NCBI GenBank assembly: GCA_009836625.1
Contig: VXVC01000004.1
Span: forward strand, 1,077,037-1,141,036
Reading direction: 5' to 3'
Length of the DNA stretch: 64,000 nt
Source of the DNA: Holophagales bacterium
GTDB lineage: Bacteria; Acidobacteriota; Thermoanaerobaculia; Multivoradales; Multivoraceae
Below, piece after piece: positions 51,035-60,020 of this stretch (its first letter is position 1; the number at the start of each line of letters is the position of its first letter). The translations under genes and the position numbers were made by a program. The notes beneath the pieces were generated by a model. The model saw only the letters and a program-made list of their open reading frames with translations. It ran no database searches and was not told the DNA's origin.

Positions 51035-52386
51035 ACGCACCCCGGAAGATCCCTGTCACGATCCTCACCGGCTTCCTCGGCTCCGGCAAGACGACCCTGC
51101 TGAACCGGATCCTGAGGGAGGAACACGGCAAACGCATCGCCGTGATCGAAAACGAATTCGGAGAGGTCGGCATCGACCAAGCGCTCGTCATCAACGCTGA
51201 CGAGGAGATCTTCGAGATGTCGAACGGCTGCATCTGCTGCACCGTGCGCGGAGACCTGATTCGCGTACTGGGCAACCTCATGAAACGCAGGGACAAGTTC
51301 GACTACGTGCTGGTGGAGACCACGGGGCTCGCGGATCCCGGTCCCGTCGCCCAGACCTTCTTCATGGACGACGAGATTCGCGCGGAGTTCGAGCTGGACG
51401 GGATCGTCACGCTCGTCGACGCTGCACACATCGAGCAGCAGCTCGGCCGAAGCGACGAGAGCACGGAACAGGTCGCGTTCGCGGACGTCCTCGTTCTCAA
51501 CAAGACGGATCTCGTCGTCGACGACGCGCTCGACAAGATCGAGGTCCGGCTCCGGGACATGAACCGGATGGCGCGAGTCATCCGCAGCGAGATGGCGGAC
51601 GTCTCCGTCGAGACGGTGCTCAACCTCGCCGCCTTCGACCTGGACCAGGCGCTCGAGCGTCGTCCCACCTTTCTCGAGCCGGAGTACCCGTTCGAATGGA
51701 CTGGCGTCTATTCGCTCGACACCGGCCGCTACGAACTCAGCCTGGCCGAGGGACCTGATCCGGCGATGTCTCTCGTCATCGTGCCGGACCAGGGCACGGA
51801 TGACCCCGCGCTTCGTGAAGGTGCGGAGTGGTGTGTGCGTCGGTACGCCGAACCCGCGGACGACATTCGTCCGGGGGACGAGATTCCGGTCGGAAAGCAC
51901 CTGAACATCCTGCTTGACTCCCCGGGACGCAAGTCGTTCTTCCTGGAAGTCGATACGCAGGTGAGGGTCGGCCTCTACGCCCAGCACACCGCGGAGGAGT
52001 TCGACCTCCAACTGACGAACGGCGCCCCCCACGTCAACGGAGTGATTCCCGCCGAGGTCGAGCGAACCTGGGTCGCACAGCACGAGCACGACGACGAAGT
52101 GGGCTCGATCGCGATCGAGACGGAGGGCGACGTCGACCCCGGCAGGCTCAACGCGTGGCTTGGTGAACTCCTCCGAGAACGCGGGGTGGACATCTTCCGT
52201 ATGAAGGGGTTCATCAGCCTCGCGGGTGAGTCGCGTCGCTTCGTCTTCCAGGGGGTTCACATGCTCTTCGACGGACAGCCGGATCGTCCATGGGGCGACA
52301 CTCCCCGTCGCAATCAGCTCATCTTCATCGGCCGCAACCTTGACGAGCGCTCGATCCGGCTGGGATTCGAGGCATGCCTGATTTGA
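51031..52386 (+). CDS. COG0523 (CobW/ZigA-type) metal-chaperone GTPase
   Basis: A 451-residue G3E GTPase. GFLGSGKT at residues 14-21 is the P-loop, [12 protein letters not shown] (Cys67, Cys69, Cys70) is the CxCC metal site, [16 protein letters not shown] is switch II, and [10 protein letters not shown] the guanine site. The C-terminal half has a CobW_C-type domain ([20 protein letters not shown]) after a longer middle region than in small family members. These proteins deliver metal, often zinc, to client enzymes using GTP. The start ATG overlaps the upstream TGA (ATGA) with GGAGG five bases before, and its end overlaps the WD40 gene by 13 bases. Confidence 0.92.
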   Translation: MNAPRKIPVTILTGFLGSGKTTLLNRILREEHGKRIAVIENEFGEVGIDQALVINADEEIFEMSNGCICCTVRGDLIRVLGNLMKRRDKFDYVLVETTGLADPGPVAQTFFMDDEIRAEFELDGIVTLVDAAHIEQQLGRSDESTEQVAFADVLVLNKTDLVVDDALDKIEVRLRDMNRMARVIRSEMADVSVETVLNLAAFDLDQALERRPTFLEPEYPFEWTGVYSLDTGRYELSLAEGPDPAMSLVIVPDQGTDDPALREGAEWCVRRYAEPADDIRPGDEIPVGKHLNILLDSPGRKSFFLEVDTQVRVGLYAQHTAEEFDLQLTNGAPHVNGVIPAEVERTWVAQHEHDDEVGSIAIETEGDVDPGRLNAWLGELLRERGVDIFRMKGFISLAGESRRFVFQGVHMLFDGQPDRPWGDTPRRNQLIFIGRNLDERSIRLGFEACLI

Positions 52387-53414
52387 ATGACGGCAGCCTG
52401 AAGGGCGTTCTTCGCCCGGGTTGGGCCGCCGAGGTCGGTGACTACGGCATCGCCGGTGGGTGGACCCCACGCGGTGAGGCGCTGGTGGTCGGAGATGCCG
52501 CGGGTGGCGTCTACGCGTTCGATGGCAGGACCGGCGCCACCATCTGGGCGCAGCGCGAAGCCCATGAAGGTGGAGTGCTCGCGCTGGCGATGCAGCCGAA
52601 CCGAGCCGCGTTCGCAACGGCCGGCCAGGATGGCCGAGTCCTGGTCTGGAGTGCCGCCGACGGCCGGATCATCCAGACGATCGACCTCGGGAGCGGCTGG
52701 GTGGAGAATGTCGCGTGGTCGCCGGACGGCCAGTCCCTGGCCGCATCCTGCTCCCGAGAGGTTCACGCGTACAGCGCCGATGGAACGGAGATCCGGCGAT
52801 TCAACACTCATCCGAGCACCGTCAGCGCGATCGCGTGGTCCCGCGCGGGCGAACTGGCGACCGCCTGCTACGGTCGGGTGACGTTCTTCGACGCGTCCAC
52901 CGGGACGGTTCGCCAGAAGCTGGAGTGGAAGGGCTCCCTAGTGTCGATGGTACTGAGCCCGGACGGCGACATTGTGGCGTGCGGCAGTCAGGACAACTCG
53001 GTGCACTTCTGGCGTCGCTCCACGGAGCAGGACTCGATGATGTCGGGCTATCCCGGCAAACCGTCGGCCCTGGCCTTCAATGACACCGGCACCCTCCTGG
53101 CCACAGGCGGAGGCGACGCGATCACGGTCTGGAGCTTCCAGGGGAAAGGCCCCGAAGGCACGCGGCCCGGCGTTCTGGAACTTCATTTTGGGGCCGTTAC
53201 AACGCTCGCCTTCGCTCGCGGGGGAAGGCGCCTCGCCTCCGGAGCTCGGGATGGCGCGGTCGTCGTGTGGTCACTTGGGCGCAACGGACAAGGCGATCCG
53301 GTGGGAATAGCGCCTGTCGCGGACATTGTCGGCGCCGTGTACTGGCGACCAGATGGACGCGCGCTCGCCGCGCTCGACGCCAAGGGCGGCGCGACGGCCT
53401 GGCGAGTCGGCTGA
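52374..53414 (+). CDS. WD40-repeat protein linked to the COG0523 GTPase
   Basis: A 346-residue soluble protein made almost only of WD40 blades: [20 protein letters not shown] with [44 protein letters not shown] with [37 protein letters not shown] and [19 protein letters not shown]. About seven blades would close a propeller. No signal peptide or catalytic domain is present, so it is a cytoplasmic scaffold, presumably for the GTPase or its client. The 13-base overlap with the GTPase gene argues for coupled production. A specific role is inference. Confidence 0.88.
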   Translation: MPDLNDGSLKGVLRPGWAAEVGDYGIAGGWTPRGEALVVGDAAGGVYAFDGRTGATIWAQREAHEGGVLALAMQPNRAAFATAGQDGRVLVWSAADGRIIQTIDLGSGWVENVAWSPDGQSLAASCSREVHAYSADGTEIRRFNTHPSTVSAIAWSRAGELATACYGRVTFFDASTGTVRQKLEWKGSLVSMVLSPDGDIVACGSQDNSVHFWRRSTEQDSMMSGYPGKPSALAFNDTGTLLATGGGDAITVWSFQGKGPEGTRPGVLELHFGAVTTLAFARGGRRLASGARDGAVVVWSLGRNGQGDPVGIAPVADIVGAVYWRPDGRALAALDAKGGATAWRVG

Positions 53415-53516
53415 ACAAAGCCCCGAACTCCACGTCGCAGCTCGATCGCCGCAGCAATGACTCAAGCGTCGGCCTCGCCGGCGACACCATGACCCTTGCA
53501 TCACAGGAGAAGACCA

Positions 53517-55715
53517 ATGCAACATAAGGCAAACCCACTCAACCTGTTTCATCTACTCCCGGCGGTCCTGCTCGTTACTCTAGCCACGACCGCGGGACTG
53601 AATGCCGAGGAAAACACCACGTCACGCCAGAGAGCGAGCGAGGGTGACCAGGTCGGCGCGGTCGATTCCCCCGCCGACGGTGAAGCCGAAGACGAAACCA
53701 CGGTGACCGATCGGATCACGGTCTATGGCAAGCCAGTCAACCCTGCCAGCACGACAGGCAGTCGGCTGGAGCTTACCGTCCTGGAAACCCCGGCGACAGT
53801 CGACATCATCGACGGAGATTCGATCCGTGAGCGGCTGGACACGAGTGTGATGGAGGCCGTCACCCGCTCCGCCGGCTTCACCAACGATGGACACCCCGGC
53901 AATGGAAGCCAGAACATCGCCGCCAGGGGCTTTCGTGGTCAGGGCACTGTCACCAAGATGTTCGACGGCACGAACTACTACAACGCATTCAACACGCTCA
54001 CCTTTCCTTTCGACATCTGGGGCATCGAGCGCATCGAAGTACTGAAGGGCCCTGCCTCAGTGCTCTACGGTGAAGGCGGAATCGGTGGCGCGTACAACGT
54101 CATCCCCAAGCGACCCCAGCAGGACCCCAGTGGCGACCTGCGGGTATCCGTCGGCGAGAATGACACCCGTTTTCTCGGACTCGGGCTGACCGGCGGCCTC
54201 ACCGACAACGTCGCCTACCGGCTCGACTACAGCAACAACCAGTCCGACAACTGGGTGGACAGGGGTGACAGCAAGACCGAGATGATCTCCGCCTCGCTCC
54301 TGTGGCAAGTCACCGACGACTTCTCGCTGACAGGCCGGTACGATCACGGCGACCAGGAACCCATGCGGTACTTCGGGACGCCACTGGTCGACGGGGCCTT
54401 CCCAACCGAGTTGATCGAGAGCAACTTCGATGTCACGGACGGGCGGGTCCGCTACGAGGACGGGGTTGCCCGCCTCAGAGCCGACTGGAACATCAGTGAA
54501 CGCCTGTCCATGCAGTCGGAGTTGTACCGGCTCACCAGCGATCGTTTCTGGAAGACGCTCGACTACTTCCAGTACGACCGGCCCTCAGCCACGGTGAACC
54601 GGTCCTCACCCCTGGTCATCGCCCATGACATCGAGCACGACGGATTCCGCACCAACTTCGTGCTCGATACCGGGAATGACAGGCGCCAGGTCAAGACCTC
54701 GGCAGGCTTCGAGATCAACGACCTCACCTTCGCGCGGGCGACCAACTTCGGCGGTGCGAACCCCAACGGTGTCGACTGGAACAATGACTTCGACGTCGTC
54801 AGCGCCTTCGACTTCAACCCCGGCGTGTTCTCGGACATCACCGACGCGCAGGACAGAACGGAGATCATCTCCGACGTCGCCCAACTCGCGGTGTTCGCCG
54901 AGAGCCAGATTGGCCTCAGCAGATCACTGACGCTCGTCCTGGGCCTGCGCCACGAGGACGTCGAGACGGACTACGAGGATGTAAGCAATCCTCCGATCTT
55001 CGATCAAAGCGTGGACGCCCTGACGGGCCGGGCGGGACTGACCCTTGACCTTCGCGACGATACCGTGCTCTACGGCCAGTACACCACCGGTGCGACCCAC
55101 CCGAGTAACAGTATCGTGCAGACCACGCCGAGGAATCGGGAAGTGGATTTCATCACGAGCGAGCAGGTGGAAGTCGGCATCAAGCAACAGCTTCTGAATA
55201 GGCGTTTGTCCTGGAGCGCGGCCCTGTTCGACATTGTCAAGAACAACCTGATTGAAGACGATCCGGATTCGCTCAACCCGGAGGACGTGATCGTCATTCC
55301 GGAGCAGACTTCCCAGGGTGTTGAGTTCAGCCTCACAGCCGCGCTGGCCGATGCCCTGACGTTGACAGCCACCGGTGTCCTTCTGGATGCGGAAACGGAT
55401 ACCGGCGAGACGCCAAGAGAGGTGCCTGAAGAGACCTTCAACCTGGGGCTCGTCTGGGCTCCTCTCGGAAAGCTGCAGTTCTCGGCTGACGCCCGCTATG
55501 TCGGCGAGCGCGCTCATCCTGACAACCCGATTCCCTCGTACACGGTCGTTGACGCCTCAGCACGCTGGCGCTTCAATGAGGACCTTTCCGTCGCCATGCG
55601 CGTCGACAACGTGTTTGACGAGCTCTACGCCGTTTCCGCGTACTACTGGCCCAATACCTGGCTTGTCGGCAAACCCCGCACGGTCAGCCTGACCCTGGAT
55701 TACGACTTCTTCTAG
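53517..55715 (+). CDS. TonB-dependent outer-membrane receptor (siderophore type)
   Basis: A 732-residue receptor. ATG 53517 follows AGGAGAA and starts signal peptide LFHLLPAVLLVTLATTAGLNA. The plug domain has ITVYGKPVNPASTTGSRLEL, ETPATVDIIDGDSIRE, NIAARGFRGQ and IERIEVLKGPASVLYGEGG. The barrel follows, ending SLTLDYDFF with the C-terminal Phe. The layout and the PepSY gene after it match siderophore or metallophore receptors. A short TonB box is probably at VTDRITVYG. The ligand could be a ferric siderophore or a zinc or other metallophore. Third codon positions look less GC-rich than in flanking genes. Confidence 0.92.
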   Translation: MQHKANPLNLFHLLPAVLLVTLATTAGLNAEENTTSRQRASEGDQVGAVDSPADGEAEDETTVTDRITVYGKPVNPASTTGSRLELTVLETPATVDIIDGDSIRERLDTSVMEAVTRSAGFTNDGHPGNGSQNIAARGFRGQGTVTKMFDGTNYYNAFNTLTFPFDIWGIERIEVLKGPASVLYGEGGIGGAYNVIPKRPQQDPSGDLRVSVGENDTRFLGLGLTGGLTDNVAYRLDYSNNQSDNWVDRGDSKTEMISASLLWQVTDDFSLTGRYDHGDQEPMRYFGTPLVDGAFPTELIESNFDVTDGRVRYEDGVARLRADWNISERLSMQSELYRLTSDRFWKTLDYFQYDRPSATVNRSSPLVIAHDIEHDGFRTNFVLDTGNDRRQVKTSAGFEINDLTFARATNFGGANPNGVDWNNDFDVVSAFDFNPGVFSDITDAQDRTEIISDVAQLAVFAESQIGLSRSLTLVLGLRHEDVETDYEDVSNPPIFDQSVDALTGRAGLTLDLRDDTVLYGQYTTGATHPSNSIVQTTPRNREVDFITSEQVEVGIKQQLLNRRLSWSAALFDIVKNNLIEDDPDSLNPEDVIVIPEQTSQGVEFSLTAALADALTLTATGVLLDAETDTGETPREVPEETFNLGLVWAPLGKLQFSADARYVGERAHPDNPIPSYTVVDASARWRFNEDLSVAMRVDNVFDELYAVSAYYWPNTWLVGKPRTVSLTLDYDFF

Positions 55716-55748
55716 TCAACGGTCCTGTCGGACGCACTGGACGGACTC

Positions 55749-57284
55749 ATGAAGCCGGTGGGGTTCAGACCCACGATGAGCCTTAAGAGGCTGCTCTATC
55801 TCAGCCATCGGTGGCTGGGCATCGGCATGTGCGGGGTCCTGGCCATGTGGTGCGTCAGCGGCGTGGTGATGATGTACGTGGGTTTCCCCGAGCTGACCAG
55901 GGACGAGTACTACGACGGGCTGGAACCGCTCGCTGTAGACCGTGTCAACGTCGGTCTCGAATGGCCACTGGGCCTCGCCGACTCCGAGGCCGGTATCGAG
56001 CAGCTACTGCTGACCAGCAGTGCGGGCCGGCCCGTCTATCTTCTCAAGCTGGAAGGCGGCTCCTGGATGGGCATGTACGCAGACACCGGCGCGGGCGTCG
56101 CTCAACTGCCGGCGGAGGCAGCCGTGGCGGCGGCAGTCGACTTCTACGAAGCGCAACACTCGACCAAAGCCGTGAGCGGCAAGCATCTGGAGCTGCTGCA
56201 CATGGATCAGTGGTCCGTGTCTGACGGCCTGCACCCCTACCGGCCACTGCACCGGGTGTCGATCGAGGACGGCAAGGGCACTGAGCTGTATGTCTCTTCG
56301 TTGACCGGCCAGGTCGTACGTGACACCCACCGCAACGAGCGCATCTGGAACTGGCTGGGATCGAATCTGCACTGGATCTACCCGGTGCAGCTACGGGAGC
56401 ACCGCGGCGTCTGGGAGCAGGTCATCATCGTCCTTTCACTCGCGGGCCTGGTCTCGGTGATCACTGGCGCGATCATCGGGCTCACGCGCCTGCGATTGAA
56501 GCGCAGGTACCGGAACGGCTCCCGTTCGCCCTACCAGGGCATGACCAGGTACCACCATCTTCTGGGCTTGCTGGCGTCGGCGGTCCTGCTGACGTTCCTC
56601 CTTAGCGGCCTGATGTCGGTGGGGCCCTGGGACGTATTCGAGTCCAGAAGCAGTTTCTCCGAGCAGAGGCAGCGTTACCAGCAGCAGGATGGCATTTCGC
56701 GGTCGGCTCCCGCCTACTCACGCGCCGAGGGCATTCGAGAGCTGATCAGGAAGGACGCGGGATTCCCCGTCAAGGAGATTTCATGGCACTGGATTGGCGG
56801 CGAGTCCCATATCTCCCTGCACGGCTCCAGACACGAAGTCCAGCACCTGCTCGCTCCGGGCGAGACGGAGTCCCTGGAGCAGAGAATCCATGGCGGCATC
56901 GGTAACCTGATTCCCGGCAGCAGCATCCGGGATTGGCAGCTGCTGGATCGCTACGATCTCTACTACTACTCCCATCACGACCGCCACCGCCCGTTGCCAG
57001 CGCTACGGGTTAAGTTCGCTGACCCTGAATCGACGTGGTTTCATGTCGACTTATCCACCGGCCAGATCCTCGATCGCTTGACCGACAGGCGGCGGCTGGA
57101 GCGCTGGATCTTCAACGGGCTACATACGCTGGACTTCACTTTGTTGATCAATCACCGACCTGCGTGGGACCTGGTGATGATCAGCCTTTGTAGCGGCGTC
57201 TTCGTCTTTTCGGTGACATCCGTGGTCATCGCCGTGCAGTATCTGCGGCGGAGAACGCGCTCGTTCGGCAGGCCAACTCCTTGA
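55749..57284 (+). CDS. PepSY-domain membrane protein (PepSY_TM, siderophore-linked)
   Basis: A 511-residue inner-membrane protein. It begins LLYLSHRWLGIGMCGVLAMW, followed by a periplasmic part, then VIIVLSLAGLVSVITGAIIG, HHLLGLLASAVLLTFLLSGL and, at the end, LVMISLCSGVFVFSVTSVVI, four membrane segments in the PepSY_TM pattern, with His residues in the first and third. Such proteins often sit beside TonB receptors and are thought to reduce or release metal from imported chelates. It lies 33 bases after the receptor gene. Met10 (55776) is an alternative start. It closes the island. Confidence 0.87.
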   Translation: MKPVGFRPTMSLKRLLYLSHRWLGIGMCGVLAMWCVSGVVMMYVGFPELTRDEYYDGLEPLAVDRVNVGLEWPLGLADSEAGIEQLLLTSSAGRPVYLLKLEGGSWMGMYADTGAGVAQLPAEAAVAAAVDFYEAQHSTKAVSGKHLELLHMDQWSVSDGLHPYRPLHRVSIEDGKGTELYVSSLTGQVVRDTHRNERIWNWLGSNLHWIYPVQLREHRGVWEQVIIVLSLAGLVSVITGAIIGLTRLRLKRRYRNGSRSPYQGMTRYHHLLGLLASAVLLTFLLSGLMSVGPWDVFESRSSFSEQRQRYQQQDGISRSAPAYSRAEGIRELIRKDAGFPVKEISWHWIGGESHISLHGSRHEVQHLLAPGETESLEQRIHGGIGNLIPGSSIRDWQLLDRYDLYYYSHHDRHRPLPALRVKFADPESTWFHVDLSTGQILDRLTDRRRLERWIFNGLHTLDFTLLINHRPAWDLVMISLCSGVFVFSVTSVVIAVQYLRRRTRSFGRPTP

Positions 57285-57354
57285 GTGCGCGGCGCCTGCC
57301 GACTCGTCCGCCGCGCCGGCCGGGAGCCTCCGGACGATTCCCGAAGCCGACCAA

Positions 57355-58704
57355 TCAGGCCTCGGCCAGCGCCTCGGCCATGTTGTTCAACGCCAACTCC
57401 ACGATCCTGCGCGAAGAGGCCAGGTTCATGCGCATGTGTCCAGCCCCGCCGGTGCCATACCAGGGCCCCTGGTTCAGGAACACGCCCGCGCGCTCCGCGA
57501 ACCACCGTTGCACGACCGCTTCGGGGGTCACCGGATAGACCGCCTCGGCGCTCTCGCGCGCGGCGGTCTCAGCGGCCCCGATCCGCTCCGCGAACTCCGC
57601 CACGTCGAGCCAGGCGAGGTAGGTGCCCTGCGCCTTGGCGTAGCGGATACCCGGCAGGTTGTCGCGGATGTGTGTTGCGGCGAAGTCGTGGTTGGCGTCG
57701 ATGTAGGGGATCAGTTCATCCAGCCACGGGGCCCCCTCCTCGAGCGCGGCCCGCATCGCCACCAGTGCGAGCGGGTTCAGATCGGCGCGGGTGTTGGCCT
57801 TGACGCGCTCCAGCAGATCGGGGTTGGTGCTGTAGTACCACCCCAGCCTCATCGCGGAGAGCCCGAACGACTTGGTCCCGGAGTTGAAGGTCAGGCTGTT
57901 GGCGACGATCTCGGGGTCGAGCGTGGCGAAGGGCGTGTAGCTGCTCCCGCGGATCACGAAGTCGCAGTGGATCTCGTCGGCGAGGACGACTACGCGATGC
58001 TTCAGGCAGATCTCGCCGAGGCGGGTCAGGTCGTCGCGGGACCAGTGGTTGCCGGTCGGGTTCTGCGGGTTGCAGAGGAGGAAGGTGTTGCAACGCTGGG
58101 CGCGCCGTTCGAAGTCGTCGAAGTCGATGGAGTAGCGGCCGTCCGCGTCAACGACCATCTCGCTGTCATCTGCGACCGTGCGTGTGAACCAGAGGTCGCC
58201 GTAGAAGCCGTCGTAGGTGGGTGTCGTCATGAGGACGCGGGTGCCCGGGGGTGAGAAGGTCCGCAGCGCGGCGACGATGCCCGGATGCACGCCGGTCGTG
58301 AAGACGAGGGTGGACGGATCGATCTCGACGCCGTAGCGGCTGTCGTTCCAGGCCACGACCGCTTCGGCGTAGGAGTCGGAGCGGCGTATGTAGCCCCAGT
58401 TCTCGTGGGCGCAGCGCTCGGCGAGTGCGCGCGTGACGCAGGGGGCCGCGCGGAAGTCCATGTCGGAGACGCCCATGGCGGCCACGATGCCGGGGCCGTA
58501 TCGCTCGATCGGGCCATCCCAGCGGGAGCTGTCGGTGCCCCGACGATCGTAGATTTCGTCGAAGTCGATGGCGGGTGTGGATTGGCTGGGCTGTGCGGAG
58601 GCGTGGCGGGTGTTCAAGAGCGCGGGGGCGCCGGCAGCGCCGAGGAGGACGCTGGTGCCGGTGCTTCGCAGCAGGGTACGGCGGCTGAATGCGTCGGGCG
58701 ACAT
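57355..58704 (-). CDS. Tat-exported class I/II aminotransferase (MalY/PatB type)
   Basis: A 449-residue PLP enzyme with an N-terminal twin-arginine signal (SRRTLLRSTGTSVLLGAAG). The MalY/PatB layout is visible in DRRGTDSSRWDG, AMGVSDMDFRAAPCVTRAL, NPQNPTGNHWSRDDL, VVLADEIHCDFVI and the PLP Lys in TFNSGTKSFGLSAMRLGW. Members cleave cystathionine or cysteine-type C-S bonds. Export in folded form with bound PLP is unusual for this family. It follows the erythromycin-esterase/ChaN-like gene by 19 bases on the same strand. It is convergent with the PepSY gene across 70 bases. Confidence 0.88.
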   Translation of the reverse strand: MSPDAFSRRTLLRSTGTSVLLGAAGAPALLNTRHASAQPSQSTPAIDFDEIYDRRGTDSSRWDGPIERYGPGIVAAMGVSDMDFRAAPCVTRALAERCAHENWGYIRRSDSYAEAVVAWNDSRYGVEIDPSTLVFTTGVHPGIVAALRTFSPPGTRVLMTTPTYDGFYGDLWFTRTVADDSEMVVDADGRYSIDFDDFERRAQRCNTFLLCNPQNPTGNHWSRDDLTRLGEICLKHRVVVLADEIHCDFVIRGSSYTPFATLDPEIVANSLTFNSGTKSFGLSAMRLGWYYSTNPDLLERVKANTRADLNPLALVAMRAALEEGAPWLDELIPYIDANHDFAATHIRDNLPGIRYAKAQGTYLAWLDVAEFAERIGAAETAARESAEAVYPVTPEAVVQRWFAERAGVFLNQGPWYGTGGAGHMRMNLASSRRIVELALNNMAEALAEA

Positions 58705-58723
58705 GGGCTGGAGCTCTTGCTCC

Positions 58724-59953
58724 CTACTCGACCGGAAGCCGGCTTGGCTCAGAACGGTCTAGAAGGACCACGGCGTCAAAGGACATGACGAGATCCCAGT
58801 ACTCCCACCCATCCGGATAGGACTGCAGTGCGTTCAGTCGCGCTTGCCTTAGCAGTGCGCGCAGCCCTCGAAGGTCGAACAGTGTCCAGTCCGCTACGGC
58901 AGCGGAGCGAAACGGCCGTAGCGCTTTCTGTTGTTCCCAGGTGCAGGGTCTGGGAAAGTCCCCGGGAGAAGTGTCCCGGCAGTTGATGATCGCGAGGTTC
59001 AGCATCCCCGTTCGCTCGGCGATCGCCAACTCCGCGACGAAGTTGGCGAGTGTAGAGGTGCCGAAGTCGTGCATCAGCCCACGGGCGGCATGGTAAGCGC
59101 CGAGCCGGAACATCACCCGCGGCCTCGAGTCGCCTGCTTCCTTCGCAGCTCGGTACTGGCGCAGAAAGAGCTCCTTCTTGAGGTTGTCGCTCGCGTGCTC
59201 CTGGGGCGCGGAGATTCGCCAACGCAGCGCATCGAGTATGTAGCGCAGCTCGGTCTTCGGCCTGGCTCGCGTCTGCTGTATGACTTGCTCGATGGCATCC
59301 CGGAAGGCACCAGTGTTGTAGTCGCCGCTTCTCTCCGCAGCCCCTACCTGCTCCAGAAGGGACTGTACCGCCTGTCGCCTGGCGGGCCGCGGCGACAGCT
59401 CCGCCAGCCTCTTCAGCAGTGGAGCCGCTCGATACTCGGCATCCAGTCCCCAGATCAAGGGAGCGGCAGACCTGCGGTGTGGGCCGCTGACGCTGCCAAG
59501 TTCCTCGTAGAAGGCAACGTCCTCCTCCGAGATCGGCGGCACGCTGTTGTTCGGCAGACGAGGCCAGGTTGCCCCCTGGAAGTGAGAAAGGGCCTGTTGA
59601 TCCGAGAATCTTGCGAACCTGTCGAGCCTGTCGCCGAGCCAGGGGCCAGCTTCGATCGCTACGTGTTCGTAGCCCAAGGGAACGAGTTCCCGCCAAAGAG
59701 CACCCACGAGAATCGGGACTTCCCGGACATCGTGCTCTTCGCCGATGAACACGAACTGGGCCTCGGCAGCCTCGGCGCGAAACCACTCTTTCGCAGGCCC
59801 TTCGAGCTCTCCCTCAGCACTCAGGGCCACCTCGAAGGCGCTCTGTTCCAGATACGCGGCGACCGTCTCGTGAATGCCCGGCTCCGGGCCATCCTGAGCT
59901 GCGGCGGTTTCGCAGAACGCGACAAAGCTCAAGAGTCCCAGCAAGAACTGCAC
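58724..59953 (-). CDS. Exported erythromycin-esterase/ChaN-like protein
   Basis: A 409-residue protein from GTG 59953, with a signal peptide (LLGLLSFVAFCETAAAQ). FVFIGEEHDVREVPIL and GYEHVAIEAGPWLGDRL are the paired Glu-x-His and Glu motifs of the EreA/ChaN/TraB superfamily. Later, LIWGLDAEYRAAPLL and RVMFRLGAYHAARGL add conserved Asp, Arg and His positions. That superfamily includes esterases, heme-binding and peptidase-like proteins, so activity is open. It lies between the cytochrome c-Cu monooxygenase (67 bases upstream) and the aminotransferase. Confidence 0.68.
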   Translation of the reverse strand: MQFLLGLLSFVAFCETAAAQDGPEPGIHETVAAYLEQSAFEVALSAEGELEGPAKEWFRAEAAEAQFVFIGEEHDVREVPILVGALWRELVPLGYEHVAIEAGPWLGDRLDRFARFSDQQALSHFQGATWPRLPNNSVPPISEEDVAFYEELGSVSGPHRRSAAPLIWGLDAEYRAAPLLKRLAELSPRPARRQAVQSLLEQVGAAERSGDYNTGAFRDAIEQVIQQTRARPKTELRYILDALRWRISAPQEHASDNLKKELFLRQYRAAKEAGDSRPRVMFRLGAYHAARGLMHDFGTSTLANFVAELAIAERTGMLNLAIINCRDTSPGDFPRPCTWEQQKALRPFRSAAVADWTLFDLRGLRALLRQARLNALQSYPDGWEYWDLVMSFDAVVLLDRSEPSRLPVE

Positions 59954-60020
59954 AGGCGCCTCGTGAACGTCCCCTGGCCCCCTCCGCCGTGCCCTCGGCG
60001 GGCGGGTGTACTCGTCGCCG

